A stretch of DNA of 64,000 bases from Aquipuribacter hungaricus (GCF_042663885.1 NZ_JBHSXV010000001.1); one strand, 5' to 3'. Positions 42,060 to 51,239 are shown, numbered from the stretch's first letter. Notes: a model not told the origin generated them from the letters alone. Numbers and translations: made by a program.

Positions 42060-45000
42060 CCTCTCAGCAGATCACCGCTCTGGACCGGGCACGACAGGTC
42101 ACCGCCGGCACGGTCCTCTCGGTCGCGGTGCTGGGTATCCCGGCCCTCCTCAGCGTCCTGGTGGGCTGGCCTCTGCCCAGCACCCTCCCCGAGGTCACGG
42201 GGCTGGCCGGGCTGGCGACCAACCCCCTGCCCAGCAGCGCAGTAGTCGACATCCTCGCCGCGGTGGCGTGGCTGGCCTGGGCGCACTTCACCGTCGGGGT
42301 CCTGGTGGAGCTGGTCAACGCGACCACGCGCCGCGGCCGCCCCCAACTCCGGCTGCCCATGTGGGGCCCGAGCCAGGACCTCGCCCGAACCCTGGTGGTC
42401 GCCCTGCTCCTGGTCGGCGCCGCCGCCCCTCTGACCACCGCCTCGGCGGCCGCAACCCCGACTGCTTCGGCACCGACGATCTCGTCGACGGACCAGCAAG
42501 CGCCCGCCGGGCAGGACGCACCGACCTTGAGCTCGGCCACAAGCCCGTCCGCCTGGCCTGTGCCCGACCGCGGGAACATGGTGGCCACAGTGGCCGAGAC
42601 GGCGCCCGGGCCCGGGACCGGCGACGCCACGACGTCGACCCCAGATCCCGGCTTGGGGCAGGACGTCACCGCCGCGCCACCCAGGGCGTACCTCGTCCAG
42701 GCGCCGGCCGCGGGCCGCTACGACTGCCTGTGGCGCATCGCGGAGGACGAGCTCGGTGACGGCACCCGGTGGGCCGAAATCTTCGACCTGAACGTGTCCC
42801 GACCACAGCCGGACGGGACGACCCTGACCGACCCCGACGTCATCAAGCCCGGCTGGCAGCTGCAGATGCCCGCCGACGCGACGCACCTGCCCGCTTGGAC
42901 GCCCCCCACCAGCGCCACAAGCCCGACGGCTGGCCCGACGGCCGTGCCGCCTGCCGCGCCCGATGCGACGGGCTCCCACGTCGTCACGGCAGGAGACTCC
43001 CTGTGGGAGATCGCCGAGAGCCAACTGGGGGACGGGAACCGCTACCCCGAGCTCGCCGCCGCAGCGGCAGGGGCGACCCAACCGGACGGGCAGCAGCTCA
43101 CGGACCCCGACGTCATCCGCCCGGGCTGGGTGATCCCCCTCCCCACCACCTCGGACCGCGCCACCGCCGAACCCGCGACCGCCCCCACCGCGACCGTCTC
43201 CGCCCCGCCCGCTCCGGCGGGCCTGCCGACCGCTCAGGACGTGGCCGACGCCGGGGCTCCCGCCGCGGCACCGACAGAGGCGTCCCAGCCGGCTGGCGAC
43301 GCCCTGGCCCGGCCCGACACCGACCAGGACGCGGCCGCAGGCACCGCGCAGGCCCCTGACCGGTCGCAGGTGGACCGGACGAGCGGGGCAGCTGGCGTCG
43401 CCGCGCCGACCGATGCTGACGTCACGGACATGGCCGACATCGCCGACATGGCTGACGCGGGCGACGCGCCCGATGAGGGTGACGCGGAGTTGATCGAGCC
43501 GGCCTGGCTGGTCACGGGGCTGTCCGGGGCCGGGGCCGTGCTCGCCGCCGGCATGCTGCTCCTGCTGCGACAGCGACGTGCCGGGCAGTCCCGCGCCCGC
43601 CGACCAGGGCGTGCTCTCACGGTCCCGTCACCTGAGCTGTACCCGACCGAGCGCAGCGTGCTCGTCAGCGCGCCAGTGGTGGAGGTCGTCGAACGGCTCG
43701 ACGAGGTCCTGCGACGCCTCGGCACGCGCCACGTCAGCTCCGGGGAGCCGCTGCCCGCCGTGGCGGCGGTGGCACTGGACGCGGCCGGCATAGTCCTTCA
43801 CCTGGGCACACCGACCGTGCTGCCCGCCCCCTGGAGCGGCAGCAGCGACGGGCTGCGGTGGCTGTTCCCCGCCACCGCCGAGACCAGCGAGGTCGGGCCG
43901 CTGAACGCCGACCAGCCCGCCCCGTTCCCCGTCCTGGTCACGGTGGGCACGGACGACCACGGCGCCACATGGCTGCTGAACCTGGAAAGCCTGGGGGCGG
44001 TGCGGCTGGTCGGTGACCCTGAGCGCGCCGTGGCCCTCCTCAGGTACGTGGCGGCCGAGCTCGCATGCAACCTGTGGTCGAACGGGGTGAGCGTGGACTG
44101 CGTCGGGGTCGCCGCCGAGCTGGGCCCGATGAACCCCGACCGGCTGCGCGTCCACGACACCGGCGACACCTACCCCTCCACCCTCGACCCTGCCAGGAGG
44201 GACCCCGCCAGCGGCGACCTCGTCGCGGGTGACCTGGTCGCCGAGGCTGTCGCGACCGTCGACCGCGGTACGCGCGTCGGGCTCGACGTGCCTGACGCCC
44301 GCGCACGCCAGGCCGGTGACGACGCCTGGCCCGCCCGAGTCCTCCTCATCGGCACAGGGCACCGCACGCCCGCCCTGGGCGATCTCACGGCTCTACTGCA
44401 GGCCCACCCGGACAGGACAGGGACCAGCGTCGTCCTGCTCGAGGACGAGCAGCCCGAGGACGACCTCGAGGTCACAGGACGGGCACCCGCACCGCTGCCC
44501 CTCGGTCCCGCCGGTGGGGTGGTCCGGGTCGACGCGGCCGGGCGACTAGTGCTGCCCGGCGTGGGCGCCGCGGTCACCGCGGTCGGTCTCACAAGCCAGG
44601 AGGCCCACGGCTGCGCGGCCCTGTACGCCATCGGCGCCATCGACGGTCCCATGCCCGCGGCCGGCTCTACCTACGCCGTCGAGGACTGGCGCTCCTGGTC
44701 CGATGACGCTGGCTCCCTCCGAGACGAGCACACCCTCCCAAGGCATCACCGCCTCGAGGAGGACGACGCTGGGACGGAGGCCGTCACCGTCTGGGCGGAG
44801 CGTCACGACACCGATCCGCTGGCGGACGTCGACGACCTGAGCGTCGACGTCGTGGCCGACGTCGAGGAGGGGGGCGGCGTCGGTGACGACTGCTTGCTGG
44901 AGGAGGCTGTCGCTCCGCTCGAGCCGGAGTCGGTGCTGCCTGTCCCGGACGAGGAGTACCTGGCGGTGGCGGCCACCACGGCGGAGGATCTGAGCAGCCT

Positions 45001-45877
45001 CGCCCCGCAGGTGCCGGTCCGGGTCCGCCACGCCGTCGCCGACGCCGACCCCGGCCTGGACGAGGACGTGGCGGCCTGGTTCTCCGACTCCTGCGACCGG
45101 CCCCGCCTGACGCTGCTGGGCCCGGTCGGTGCCCGCACCCGAGGGACCCCGGTGACCAAGCGCAAGCCCTACTGGACCGAGCTCCTCGCGTTCCTCGCGA
45201 CCCGCCCTCATGGGGCCACGCCCGACGAGGTCGCCGACGCCTTCAACATCACGGCGAGCAAGACCCGCGACTACGTCAAGGTGGTCCGGGACTGGCTGGG
45301 CACCAACCCCCGCACGGGCAGCCCTCACCTGCCCGACGCCCGGCTGTCAGCGGCCGGCCAGCTCCGCGGCGTCGGGGTCTACCAGGTGGAGGACCTCTTG
45401 GTCGACGCCGACCTGTTCCGGCGTCTGCGGCTGCGCGGTGAGACCCGGGGCCCGGCCGGCATCGCCGACCTCCGCGCCGCCCTCAGCCTGGTCAGCGGTC
45501 CGCTCTTCGCCAGGCAGCGCCCGGGCGGCTGGAGCTGGCTGGTGGAGGGCGACCGGCTCGACCAGCACATGGTGTGCGCCGTCGTCGACGTCGCGCACGT
45601 GGTGGCGACCCACCTGCTGCAGGTCGGCGACCTCGCCGCTGCACGGGCCACCGCGGAGCTCGCCGCCTTGGCTGCCCCGCACGAGGAGATCCCCCGTCTC
45701 GACCTGGCCGCCGTCGCTGCCGCCGCTGGGCACGACCAGGCGGCGCGCCAGATCGTCCTGGGCCAGGTGTGCAACCGCAGCGACGACGGCGGCCCGCCCG
45801 AGGAGCTGCCAGACCGCACCCAGGAGATCATCGACCGCCACGGCTGGCTCTCCCGCAACTCCCGCGCCGCCAGCTGA
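42056..45877 (+). CDS. Giant membrane protein with two LysM and a BTAD-like end
   Basis: The 1273-residue protein starts at a GTG. It has three N-terminal membrane segments (TVLSVAVLGIPALLSVLVGW, near 65-85, and LARTLVVALLLVGAAAPLTT), then two LysM-like domains: DCLWRIAEDELGDGTRWAEI (about 210-273) and VVTAGDSLWEIAESQLGDGN (about 307-362). A fourth helix lies at about 482-506. The rest is cytoplasmic, ending from about 1015 in a regulator-like part: LTLLGPVGARTRGTPVTKRK, DEVADAFNITASKTRDYVKV (HTH-like) and a BTAD-like helical repeat region. The build suggests sensing or gripping the cell wall with a signal to DNA or protein inside. It closes the Tad operon. Confidence 0.8.
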   Translation: MTSQQITALDRARQVTAGTVLSVAVLGIPALLSVLVGWPLPSTLPEVTGLAGLATNPLPSSAVVDILAAVAWLAWAHFTVGVLVELVNATTRRGRPQLRLPMWGPSQDLARTLVVALLLVGAAAPLTTASAAATPTASAPTISSTDQQAPAGQDAPTLSSATSPSAWPVPDRGNMVATVAETAPGPGTGDATTSTPDPGLGQDVTAAPPRAYLVQAPAAGRYDCLWRIAEDELGDGTRWAEIFDLNVSRPQPDGTTLTDPDVIKPGWQLQMPADATHLPAWTPPTSATSPTAGPTAVPPAAPDATGSHVVTAGDSLWEIAESQLGDGNRYPELAAAAAGATQPDGQQLTDPDVIRPGWVIPLPTTSDRATAEPATAPTATVSAPPAPAGLPTAQDVADAGAPAAAPTEASQPAGDALARPDTDQDAAAGTAQAPDRSQVDRTSGAAGVAAPTDADVTDMADIADMADAGDAPDEGDAELIEPAWLVTGLSGAGAVLAAGMLLLLRQRRAGQSRARRPGRALTVPSPELYPTERSVLVSAPVVEVVERLDEVLRRLGTRHVSSGEPLPAVAAVALDAAGIVLHLGTPTVLPAPWSGSSDGLRWLFPATAETSEVGPLNADQPAPFPVLVTVGTDDHGATWLLNLESLGAVRLVGDPERAVALLRYVAAELACNLWSNGVSVDCVGVAAELGPMNPDRLRVHDTGDTYPSTLDPARRDPASGDLVAGDLVAEAVATVDRGTRVGLDVPDARARQAGDDAWPARVLLIGTGHRTPALGDLTALLQAHPDRTGTSVVLLEDEQPEDDLEVTGRAPAPLPLGPAGGVVRVDAAGRLVLPGVGAAVTAVGLTSQEAHGCAALYAIGAIDGPMPAAGSTYAVEDWRSWSDDAGSLRDEHTLPRHHRLEEDDAGTEAVTVWAERHDTDPLADVDDLSVDVVADVEEGGGVGDDCLLEEAVAPLEPESVLPVPDEEYLAVAATTAEDLSSLAPQVPVRVRHAVADADPGLDEDVAAWFSDSCDRPRLTLLGPVGARTRGTPVTKRKPYWTELLAFLATRPHGATPDEVADAFNITASKTRDYVKVVRDWLGTNPRTGSPHLPDARLSAAGQLRGVGVYQVEDLLVDADLFRRLRLRGETRGPAGIADLRAALSLVSGPLFARQRPGGWSWLVEGDRLDQHMVCAVVDVAHVVATHLLQVGDLAAARATAELAALAAPHEEIPRLDLAAVAAAAGHDQAARQIVLGQVCNRSDDGGPPEELPDRTQEIIDRHGWLSRNSRAAS

Positions 45878-45898
45878 GCGACCAGGTCACCCCACCCC

Positions 45899-45915
45899 GC
45901 CCGGCCCCACCGGGC
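45899..45915 (+). terminator. Possible terminator hairpin
   Basis: GCCCGG, loop CCCCA, CCGGGC forms a six-pair GC stem 22 bases after the Tad operon's last stop. No T-run follows, as is common in very GC-rich hosts. It may separate the Tad operon from the conjugation operon. Confidence 0.45.
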
Positions 45916-46067
45916 CTGACGCAACCTCCTCGTCCGTCGGTTCTCGACGACTTGGGGGACGTGCCCTGACCTGCGACAACGCCCGTCCCCCCGCCCCGTC
46001 CCCCCGACGTCCCTCTCGCCCGTGAGCGGGTCGGGGGGACGAACCCGGTGACGTCCGCTCGGCACCT

Positions 46068-46091
46068 TCTCGCCACATCAACGTGGCGAGA
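46068..46091 (+). promoter_or_regulatory. Inverted repeat touching a ribosome-binding site
   Basis: TCTCGCCAC (46068-46076), loop ATCAAC, GTGGCGAGA (46083-46091) is a perfect nine-pair repeat. Its right arm ends inside the GAGAGGAG ribosome-binding site (46088-46095) of the gene starting at 46100. In RNA this would cover half of the site; in DNA it could be an operator. Confidence 0.75.
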
Positions 46092-46099
46092 GGAGCCCC

Positions 46100-46924
46100 A
46101 TGAGCGTCGCCGAACACCTGGGTCTAGACGACCCGGAGACCAGCGAGCTGATCCGCCAAGCGCAGCGGCGGTGGCCGGCCTGGGCGCGCCAGGACGCACG
46201 CCTGGCCGTGGTGACGGGCCCGCTGCAGGTGCCGGAGTGGACGCTGGCCGCGGACCGGGCCGACGCCGATGGCGTCCTGCACGCCCTGGCGTGCCTGGCG
46301 GCCGTCGACGGCGGGGACGACCCGGCCGCGGCCGCGACGTTGTGCTGGTCCCTGCTGCCCGCCGCGGTGTCCGTGGCGCACGAGCTCCGCGGGGTGACCG
46401 GCTCCCTCGACGAGGCTGTTGCCGCCCAGCTGTGGCTGGAGATCCGGACCTTCCCGTGGCAGCGGCTGCGCAAAGTCGCCGCCAACATCCGCGCGAACAC
46501 CCGCACCGGGGTGCTCCGCCAGTGCGACGACCGCTCCCTCGGCCGACCCGGCGACCGCACCTGGTCCCTGACCCAACCGGTCGACCCCACCGCCGCGTTC
46601 TGGTCCGCTCTGGACGACCCCACCGCCTCTGAGCCGGGGCCAGCCGCCGCGGAGGAGGTCGTAGACGTCCTGCGGTGGGCGTGCAGCAACGACGTCATCA
46701 GCAGCCAGGACCGCGACCTGCTCCTGAGCCTGATGGAGGCTGCGTCCGCGCGGTCCTTGGGCCGCCGCCACCGCGGCGGCGGGGGCCTGCTGGCCAACGC
46801 CCTGAGCGAGGAGGTGGCCCGCAACTGGGGTGTCTCACCGGTGACCGTGCGCCGCCGCACCCGACGCAGCGTCCAGGCCCTCGCGCGGGCCTGCCGTGAC
46901 GGCCGCTACAGCGACGCCGCATGA
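46100..46924 (+). CDS. Sigma-factor-like HTH protein, head of conjugation operon
   Basis: The 274-residue protein is mostly helical. A middle part reads AQLWLEIRTFPWQRLRKVAA and NIRANTRTGVLRQ. The C-terminus has LSEEVARNWGVSPVTVRRRT RRSV-like sequence, a clear helix-turn-helix resembling region 4 of sigma factors or sigma-like regulators. It begins the plus-strand conjugation operon, and its stop overlaps the next start. The inverted repeat over its ribosome-binding site suggests it is controlled at translation or by its own product. Regulatory role inferred. Confidence 0.7.
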   Translation: MSVAEHLGLDDPETSELIRQAQRRWPAWARQDARLAVVTGPLQVPEWTLAADRADADGVLHALACLAAVDGGDDPAAAATLCWSLLPAAVSVAHELRGVTGSLDEAVAAQLWLEIRTFPWQRLRKVAANIRANTRTGVLRQCDDRSLGRPGDRTWSLTQPVDPTAAFWSALDDPTASEPGPAAAEEVVDVLRWACSNDVISSQDRDLLLSLMEAASARSLGRRHRGGGGLLANALSEEVARNWGVSPVTVRRRTRRSVQALARACRDGRYSDAA

Positions 46925-47283
46925 GCACCGACCGCACCGGCCCCACCGACCGCACCCAGGCTCGCGCCGGTCGTTCTAGCGGCTCCGCTGGTCGCGGCAC
47001 CACTGGGGGTCCTGACGGTGACCGCCGGGCCCGCCCGCGTGCCCTGAGGGCGGTGGAGGTGGTCGAGATGCATGAGCAAGACGACGAGCAGGCCACGGCG
47101 GAGGTCGCGCGGCTGTTCGAGATCGTCGGACGTGAGGCCGAGGCGATCGGCCAGCTCGACGGGTGCGTGACCCTGCTGCGTGAGGTGCAGCAGGCGAAGG
47201 CCGCCCTCGGGTGCCTCAGCCCCGCCCAGCTGCGCGCCGGGCTGCAGCTTCGCCAGTCGCTCCTGCGCGCGGACACAGCATGA
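46921..47283 (+). CDS. Small coiled-coil protein
   Basis: The 120-residue protein has a disordered, Thr/Gly/Arg-rich start and then a helix: EVVEMHEQDDEQATAEVARL, FEIVGREAEAIGQLDGCVTL, LREVQQAKAALGCLSPAQLR. A coiled coil is likely. It overlaps both neighbours by four bases (ATGA), so it belongs to the operon, but no family or role is recognised. Confidence 0.68.
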   Translation: MSTDRTGPTDRTQARAGRSSGSAGRGTTGGPDGDRRARPRALRAVEVVEMHEQDDEQATAEVARLFEIVGREAEAIGQLDGCVTLLREVQQAKAALGCLSPAQLRAGLQLRQSLLRADTA

Positions 47284-48233
47284 GCGCCACGACCACCACC
47301 AGGACCACCACGGCCCTCCCTTCCCGGGACGGTGCCGGCGCCGAGCCGCGCCCACGGCCCGCGGTGTCGGTGCCGGAGCTCCGGCGCGCCTGGGCCGCGG
47401 TCCAGGCCGGCGCCTTCCGCGCAGGTGGCGCCTCTAATTCCGACCCAGCCCAGACGAGCGCGGCCGGCTCGACCGGCACCTGGTCGAAGACAGCCGGGGA
47501 GCGGGTGCTGCCGGTCCTTGGCTGCTCTGGAGCGTGCGGGGCGTCCACCGTGGCCGTCGCGGTCGCGACCGCCGCCCTGAACGCCGCTGCGACCGCGCCG
47601 GTGGGACCGGTCCGGGTTGTCGAGTGCAGCCCGCCCGCCGCCTCCGGGGTGGCCGCCGCCAGCACCTCCGAACTCGGGTGGGACCCGTCGGGCTGGGTGC
47701 GGGGGCAGCGGGGAGACCTGCTGCTCGAGCGCGTCGCCGAGGACGTCGACGCCGCCGACCAGGTCCCCACCCCCGCGGTACTTCCCGTCAGTGCGTCCCC
47801 GGCGTCCCTGGCCACGGTCGAGGGTGCCGGCGCGCTGAGCGTCCTGGACGTCGGCTGGGGCTTGCAGCACGTCCTGGCCCGGCCCTCCTGGCTGCAGGAC
47901 GAGGTGCTGATGGCAGAGCACGCCGTCCTGGTCACCACGGCGACCGTGCCCGGGCTACGGCGCCTGGAGGTGCAGCTGGACCTGCTCTCCGGCGTCGGGT
48001 GCACCGTCCATGCCGCCGTCATCGGGCCTCGCCGGCGCCGCTGGTCCCGCGCCGTTGCGCACGGCCTCGGACCGCACACCCGAGCCCTGGACGACGACGG
48101 CCGCCTCGTCGAGGTCCCGCACGACCGTGAGCTGGCCGTCCTCGGGCTCAGCCCCGCCCCGCTCCCGCCGGCCCTGCTGCAGGCGGCCGCCCGGCTGCTA
48201 GCCCCCACCACCACACGAGGAGTCACGCCATGA
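47280..48233 (+). CDS. MinD-like protein without Walker A lysine
   Basis: The ATG at 47280 gives 317 residues. At about residue 77 it has LPVLGCSGACGASTVAVAVA, which is a P-loop in which the expected G-K-S-T is G-A-S-T, so the ATP-binding Lys is Ala. The following VRVVECSPPAASGVAAASTS takes the place of the Walker A' strand (V-x-x-x-D in MinD, here Glu/Cys), and SVLDVGWGLQHVLAR and LVTTATVPGLRRLEVQLDLL complete a MinD-like outline. It lies directly before the channel genes and may be a structural or positioning factor for the conjugation machine. Confidence 0.65.
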   Translation: MSATTTTRTTTALPSRDGAGAEPRPRPAVSVPELRRAWAAVQAGAFRAGGASNSDPAQTSAAGSTGTWSKTAGERVLPVLGCSGACGASTVAVAVATAALNAAATAPVGPVRVVECSPPAASGVAAASTSELGWDPSGWVRGQRGDLLLERVAEDVDAADQVPTPAVLPVSASPASLATVEGAGALSVLDVGWGLQHVLARPSWLQDEVLMAEHAVLVTTATVPGLRRLEVQLDLLSGVGCTVHAAVIGPRRRRWSRAVAHGLGPHTRALDDDGRLVEVPHDRELAVLGLSPAPLPPALLQAAARLLAPTTTRGVTP

Positions 48234-48598
48234 CCCGCCACCTGCCCACCCTCACCGACCTCGCCACCGGCTCGACCGACTCGGCGGCCACCCAGCTGCT
48301 CGCGGCGGTCTGCCCCGTCGCCCCGGGCAACGCCCAGCAGTACATCGACGAGATCATGGGCTACGTCCTGTGGGGCGTCCTGATCATGTTCAGCGTCGGG
48401 GTCATCATCGGCATCGGCGCCATCGTCGCGGGCCGCATCTTCTCCATGCCCCACGCCAGCAAGGCTGGCGTGGTCAGCATCGTCGTCATGTTCGCCGCGG
48501 GGATCGGCTACCTGGTCCTGCCCGGCATGGTGGACGGGTTCATGGGTGACGGTTGCGTCGCCGCGACCCTGCCCGGGCTCGGTGGCCCGCTCGCATGA
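48230..48598 (+). CDS. VirB2/TrbC-like small membrane protein
   Basis: The 122-residue protein has two membrane helices, YVLWGVLIMFSVGVIIGIGA and VVSIVVMFAAGIGYLVLPGM, joined by a short loop AGRIFSMPHASKAG. Gly-rich ends and two Cys (AAVCPVAPG, GDGCVAAT) flank them. The size, topology and place fit the small conjugation-channel/pilin subunit of actinobacterial systems, though no family signature is decisive. It overlaps both neighbours. Confidence 0.65.
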   Translation: MTRHLPTLTDLATGSTDSAATQLLAAVCPVAPGNAQQYIDEIMGYVLWGVLIMFSVGVIIGIGAIVAGRIFSMPHASKAGVVSIVVMFAAGIGYLVLPGMVDGFMGDGCVAATLPGLGGPLA

Positions 48599-49632
48599 GC
48601 CGCTTCGCCGGAACCGCGACCCGTCCGGGTGGGGGTGAGGCCTGGAGCCGGCAGCGGCTGCTCGGTGTCCTCGCCGCGGTCGTGGTCACCGCCCTCCTGC
48701 TGGTCTTCGGGCTTGTCCAGGCCATCTACCTGACCGTGGTCGGTGACCTGGCGGCGGCCGAACCGGCGGCCGAGGCCAACGGCCAGGTCGAGGACGCCCA
48801 GACGCGCCGGAACCGGATCGCGGCGGCACCGATGCTCGAGGTGACCCCGGGTGATGCTCAGCCGGCCGTGCCCGCTGCAACTTCCGCCCCGGTCCTGGTC
48901 GTCCCACCGGCCACCACCGCCGGCCCGGCCGGTGTCCCCTCGGGGTTCCCGCGGACGCCCGAGGGGGCGGTCGCTCAGCTGGCCGCTATCGAATCCTCCG
49001 TGTTCCAGGCGATGTCCATCCCGTTGACCGTGCAGATCCACGAGCAGTGGACCCTGCCCGCCACCGGTACCGACCGGCCAGATACGCCGGCGGGGGAGGG
49101 GGATGCCGCAGGGGTGGCGGGGTGGGAGATCACCCAGCACGTCCAGTCCTTCCTCGGCACCGCGCAGATGGGGCCAGAGAAGGACCTCACCACGACCGTC
49201 ACCGTCACCCCGGCCGCTGCCCAGGTCAAGGGCGTCGACGGGCAGGACTGGGTGCTGGCGTGCGTGCTGCTGGAGGTCCGCGCCGTCATCGTCACCGAAG
49301 CGCGTCTGGGGTTTGGGCACTGCGAGCGGATGCAGTGGCAGGACGGTCGATGGCTCATCGGTCCCGGCGAGCCACCCGCCCGAGCACCGTCCACCTGGCC
49401 TGGCAGCCAACTCAGCCTCGACGCCGGCTGGCGCACCTGGGTGGAGGCGGACTCCGAGACCACCGGCAGCACCACCACCGGCAACACGACCACCGGCAAC
49501 ACGACCACCGGCAACACGACCGCCACCACCACCGGTGACACCACGAGGGACAGCAGCGGTGCGGCGACATCCCCCGGCCCGGACGGGCCGTGGCGACAGG
49601 ACACGACCGAGGGGAACGGCTCAGATGCCTGA
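48595..49632 (+). CDS. Single-helix conjugation protein (VirB8/TcpC-like position)
   Basis: The ATG at 48595 gives 345 residues. One membrane helix, LLGVLAAVVVTALLLVFGLV, lies near residues 22-41. A long, mostly extracellular part follows with EGAVAQLAAIESSVFQAMSI, WEITQHVQSFLGTAQMGPEK and TTTVTVTPAAAQVKGVDGQD. That topology suits a VirB8 or TcpC-type channel part. The C-terminus has a Thr/Gly/Asn repeat. It overlaps the small membrane protein gene. Confidence 0.68.
   Translation: MSRFAGTATRPGGGEAWSRQRLLGVLAAVVVTALLLVFGLVQAIYLTVVGDLAAAEPAAEANGQVEDAQTRRNRIAAAPMLEVTPGDAQPAVPAATSAPVLVVPPATTAGPAGVPSGFPRTPEGAVAQLAAIESSVFQAMSIPLTVQIHEQWTLPATGTDRPDTPAGEGDAAGVAGWEITQHVQSFLGTAQMGPEKDLTTTVTVTPAAAQVKGVDGQDWVLACVLLEVRAVIVTEARLGFGHCERMQWQDGRWLIGPGEPPARAPSTWPGSQLSLDAGWRTWVEADSETTGSTTTGNTTTGNTTTGNTTATTTGDTTRDSSGAATSPGPDGPWRQDTTEGNGSDA
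49459..49518. repeat. 15-base tandem repeat in the VirB8-like gene
   Basis: The unit ACCACCGGCAACACG is present three times in tandem (49474, 49489, 49504) after one variant copy at 49459. It encodes Thr-Thr-Gly-Asn-Thr in the C-terminal tail; copy-number change keeps the frame. Confidence 0.85.
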
Positions 49633-51172
49633 GGAGTGGTTCGACCCGTTCGGGGTCCTTGCCGGCACGGCCGGGAAGATCGTCACCGACGCGTGGACGG
49701 TCGCGATGCTGGCGATCTGGAACGCCGGTCTGTGGGTCCTGCGGATGGTGCTCTACCTGATGGACGCCTTCATCACCCCCGACCTGCGGGCGGATGGGCC
49801 CGGCTCGGAGCTGTACCGGACGACCTTCTGGCTGGCAGGCGCTCTGGTGCTGCTCATGGGCATGCTCCAGCTGGGCGTGACCGCCGCCCGCCGCGACGGG
49901 AAGAGCCTGGCCCGCGTGGGCATCGGCTTCGCCCAGTTCGCCGTGGTCTGGGGCGGCTGGCTGACGTACATCGTGGCCCTGGTCGCCGCCTGCGGCGGTC
50001 TCACCCGCGGCCTGATGCAGGCCCTGCTCAACGTGACGTCGTGGTCGGCGTGGAAGCCGTTCGAGGACATCGCCCTGCAAGACGTCGCCGACGGGACCGT
50101 CGCGACCGTCCTCGGCCTGATGGGTCTGCTCCTGTGGCTGGCCGCACTCGGTCACCTGCTGGTGATGCTGACCCGGGCCGGCGCGCTCATGGTTCTGGCA
50201 GCGACCACCCCGATCGCCGCAGCCGGCCTGCTGTCCGACGCGGGGCGGGACTGGTTCTGGAAGAGCCTGCGCTGGACGCACGCCGCCGCCCTGAGCCCCG
50301 TCCTCATGGTCCTGGTACTCGGTGCAGGCGTGCAGGCCACCACCGGCGTCGCCAACGGCCTGGCGGACGGGACCCTGGCCGCGATCGGCACCGCCATCCC
50401 GGGGGTGTTGCTCATCCTGATCGCCTGCTTCTCACCGCTGGCGCTGTTCAAGCTCCTCGCCTTCGTCGACCCGGGCACCTCCTCCGGTGCGGCGCTGCGC
50501 CGAGGGCTTGCCGCGTCGGGGGGCGTGCAGGGCCTGCTGGGCGGCGGCTCCGCCGGCAGCGCCGGCGCCGGTGCCGGCAGCGGCGCATCGGCACAGGCCT
50601 CGGACGGCGCGCGGTCCTCCGGGGAGTCCGCGGGGGAGGAGGCGACCAGCGCCCGCTTCGGGCAGGCCGAGCGCGGCTGGCTGAGCAGCACCGGGGGAGC
50701 ACTGGGAGCCGCGGCAGCCGCCGGGCTGGGCCTGATGCAGCGAGCCGGGACCGCCGGCGCCGCGGTCGGGGCCGACGCCGCCAGCCAGATGGGTGTCGGC
50801 AGCTCCAACTACTTCCCCGACCCCGGGGAGCGACCGCGCACCGCAGCCGGCAGCGCCGGCACCGGGGCCGACCGTGGCCCCAGCAGCTCAGGCCCCCAAG
50901 CAAGCGACCCGAGCCGCCCGCCGGACAGCAGCGGCCCCACCGGCCCGACCGGGTCCGGCGCAGCAACCCCCGCTGCAGGCCCCTCAGCCGGCGGGCCGTC
51001 ACCGGCCGCGCCGCCCCCACAGCCGGCCCCGCTCCCCGGCGGGACTGGACCCGCAGGAGCAGGCAGCACCGCCGGCAGTCCCGCCGCCGGTGCCGGTGCC
51101 GGTGCCGGTGCGGGGGCGGGTGCTGCGGCCGGTGCCTGGGGCGCGGCGGCGGTGCCCATCGTCCCCGTCTGA
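49625..51172 (+). CDS. VirB6/TrbL-like conjugation membrane protein
   Basis: The ATG at 49625 overlaps the previous gene and gives 515 residues. Seven or so membrane helices fill residues 20-280: VAMLAIWNAGLWVLRMVLYL, LAGALVLLMGMLQLGVTAAR, GIGFAQFAVVWGGWLTYIVA, GLMGLLLWLAALGHLLVMLT, SPVLMVLVLGAGVQATTGVA and IPGVLLILIACFSPLALFKL. A large, disordered Ala/Gly/Ser/Pro-rich tail makes up the rest. This is the VirB6/TrbL type of channel protein used in actinobacterial conjugation (compare SCO6881-type proteins). The soluble tail is longer than the membrane part. Confidence 0.8.
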   Translation: MPEEWFDPFGVLAGTAGKIVTDAWTVAMLAIWNAGLWVLRMVLYLMDAFITPDLRADGPGSELYRTTFWLAGALVLLMGMLQLGVTAARRDGKSLARVGIGFAQFAVVWGGWLTYIVALVAACGGLTRGLMQALLNVTSWSAWKPFEDIALQDVADGTVATVLGLMGLLLWLAALGHLLVMLTRAGALMVLAATTPIAAAGLLSDAGRDWFWKSLRWTHAAALSPVLMVLVLGAGVQATTGVANGLADGTLAAIGTAIPGVLLILIACFSPLALFKLLAFVDPGTSSGAALRRGLAASGGVQGLLGGGSAGSAGAGAGSGASAQASDGARSSGESAGEEATSARFGQAERGWLSSTGGALGAAAAAGLGLMQRAGTAGAAVGADAASQMGVGSSNYFPDPGERPRTAAGSAGTGADRGPSSSGPQASDPSRPPDSSGPTGPTGSGAATPAAGPSAGGPSPAAPPPQPAPLPGGTGPAGAGSTAGSPAAGAGAGAGAGAGAAAGAWGAAAVPIVPV

Positions 51173-51239
51173 GGACCATCCGGGCGGCCGCCCGGCGCTC
51201 CGCCGCCACACCCACTGATCCACCTCGAGAGGACTTGTC

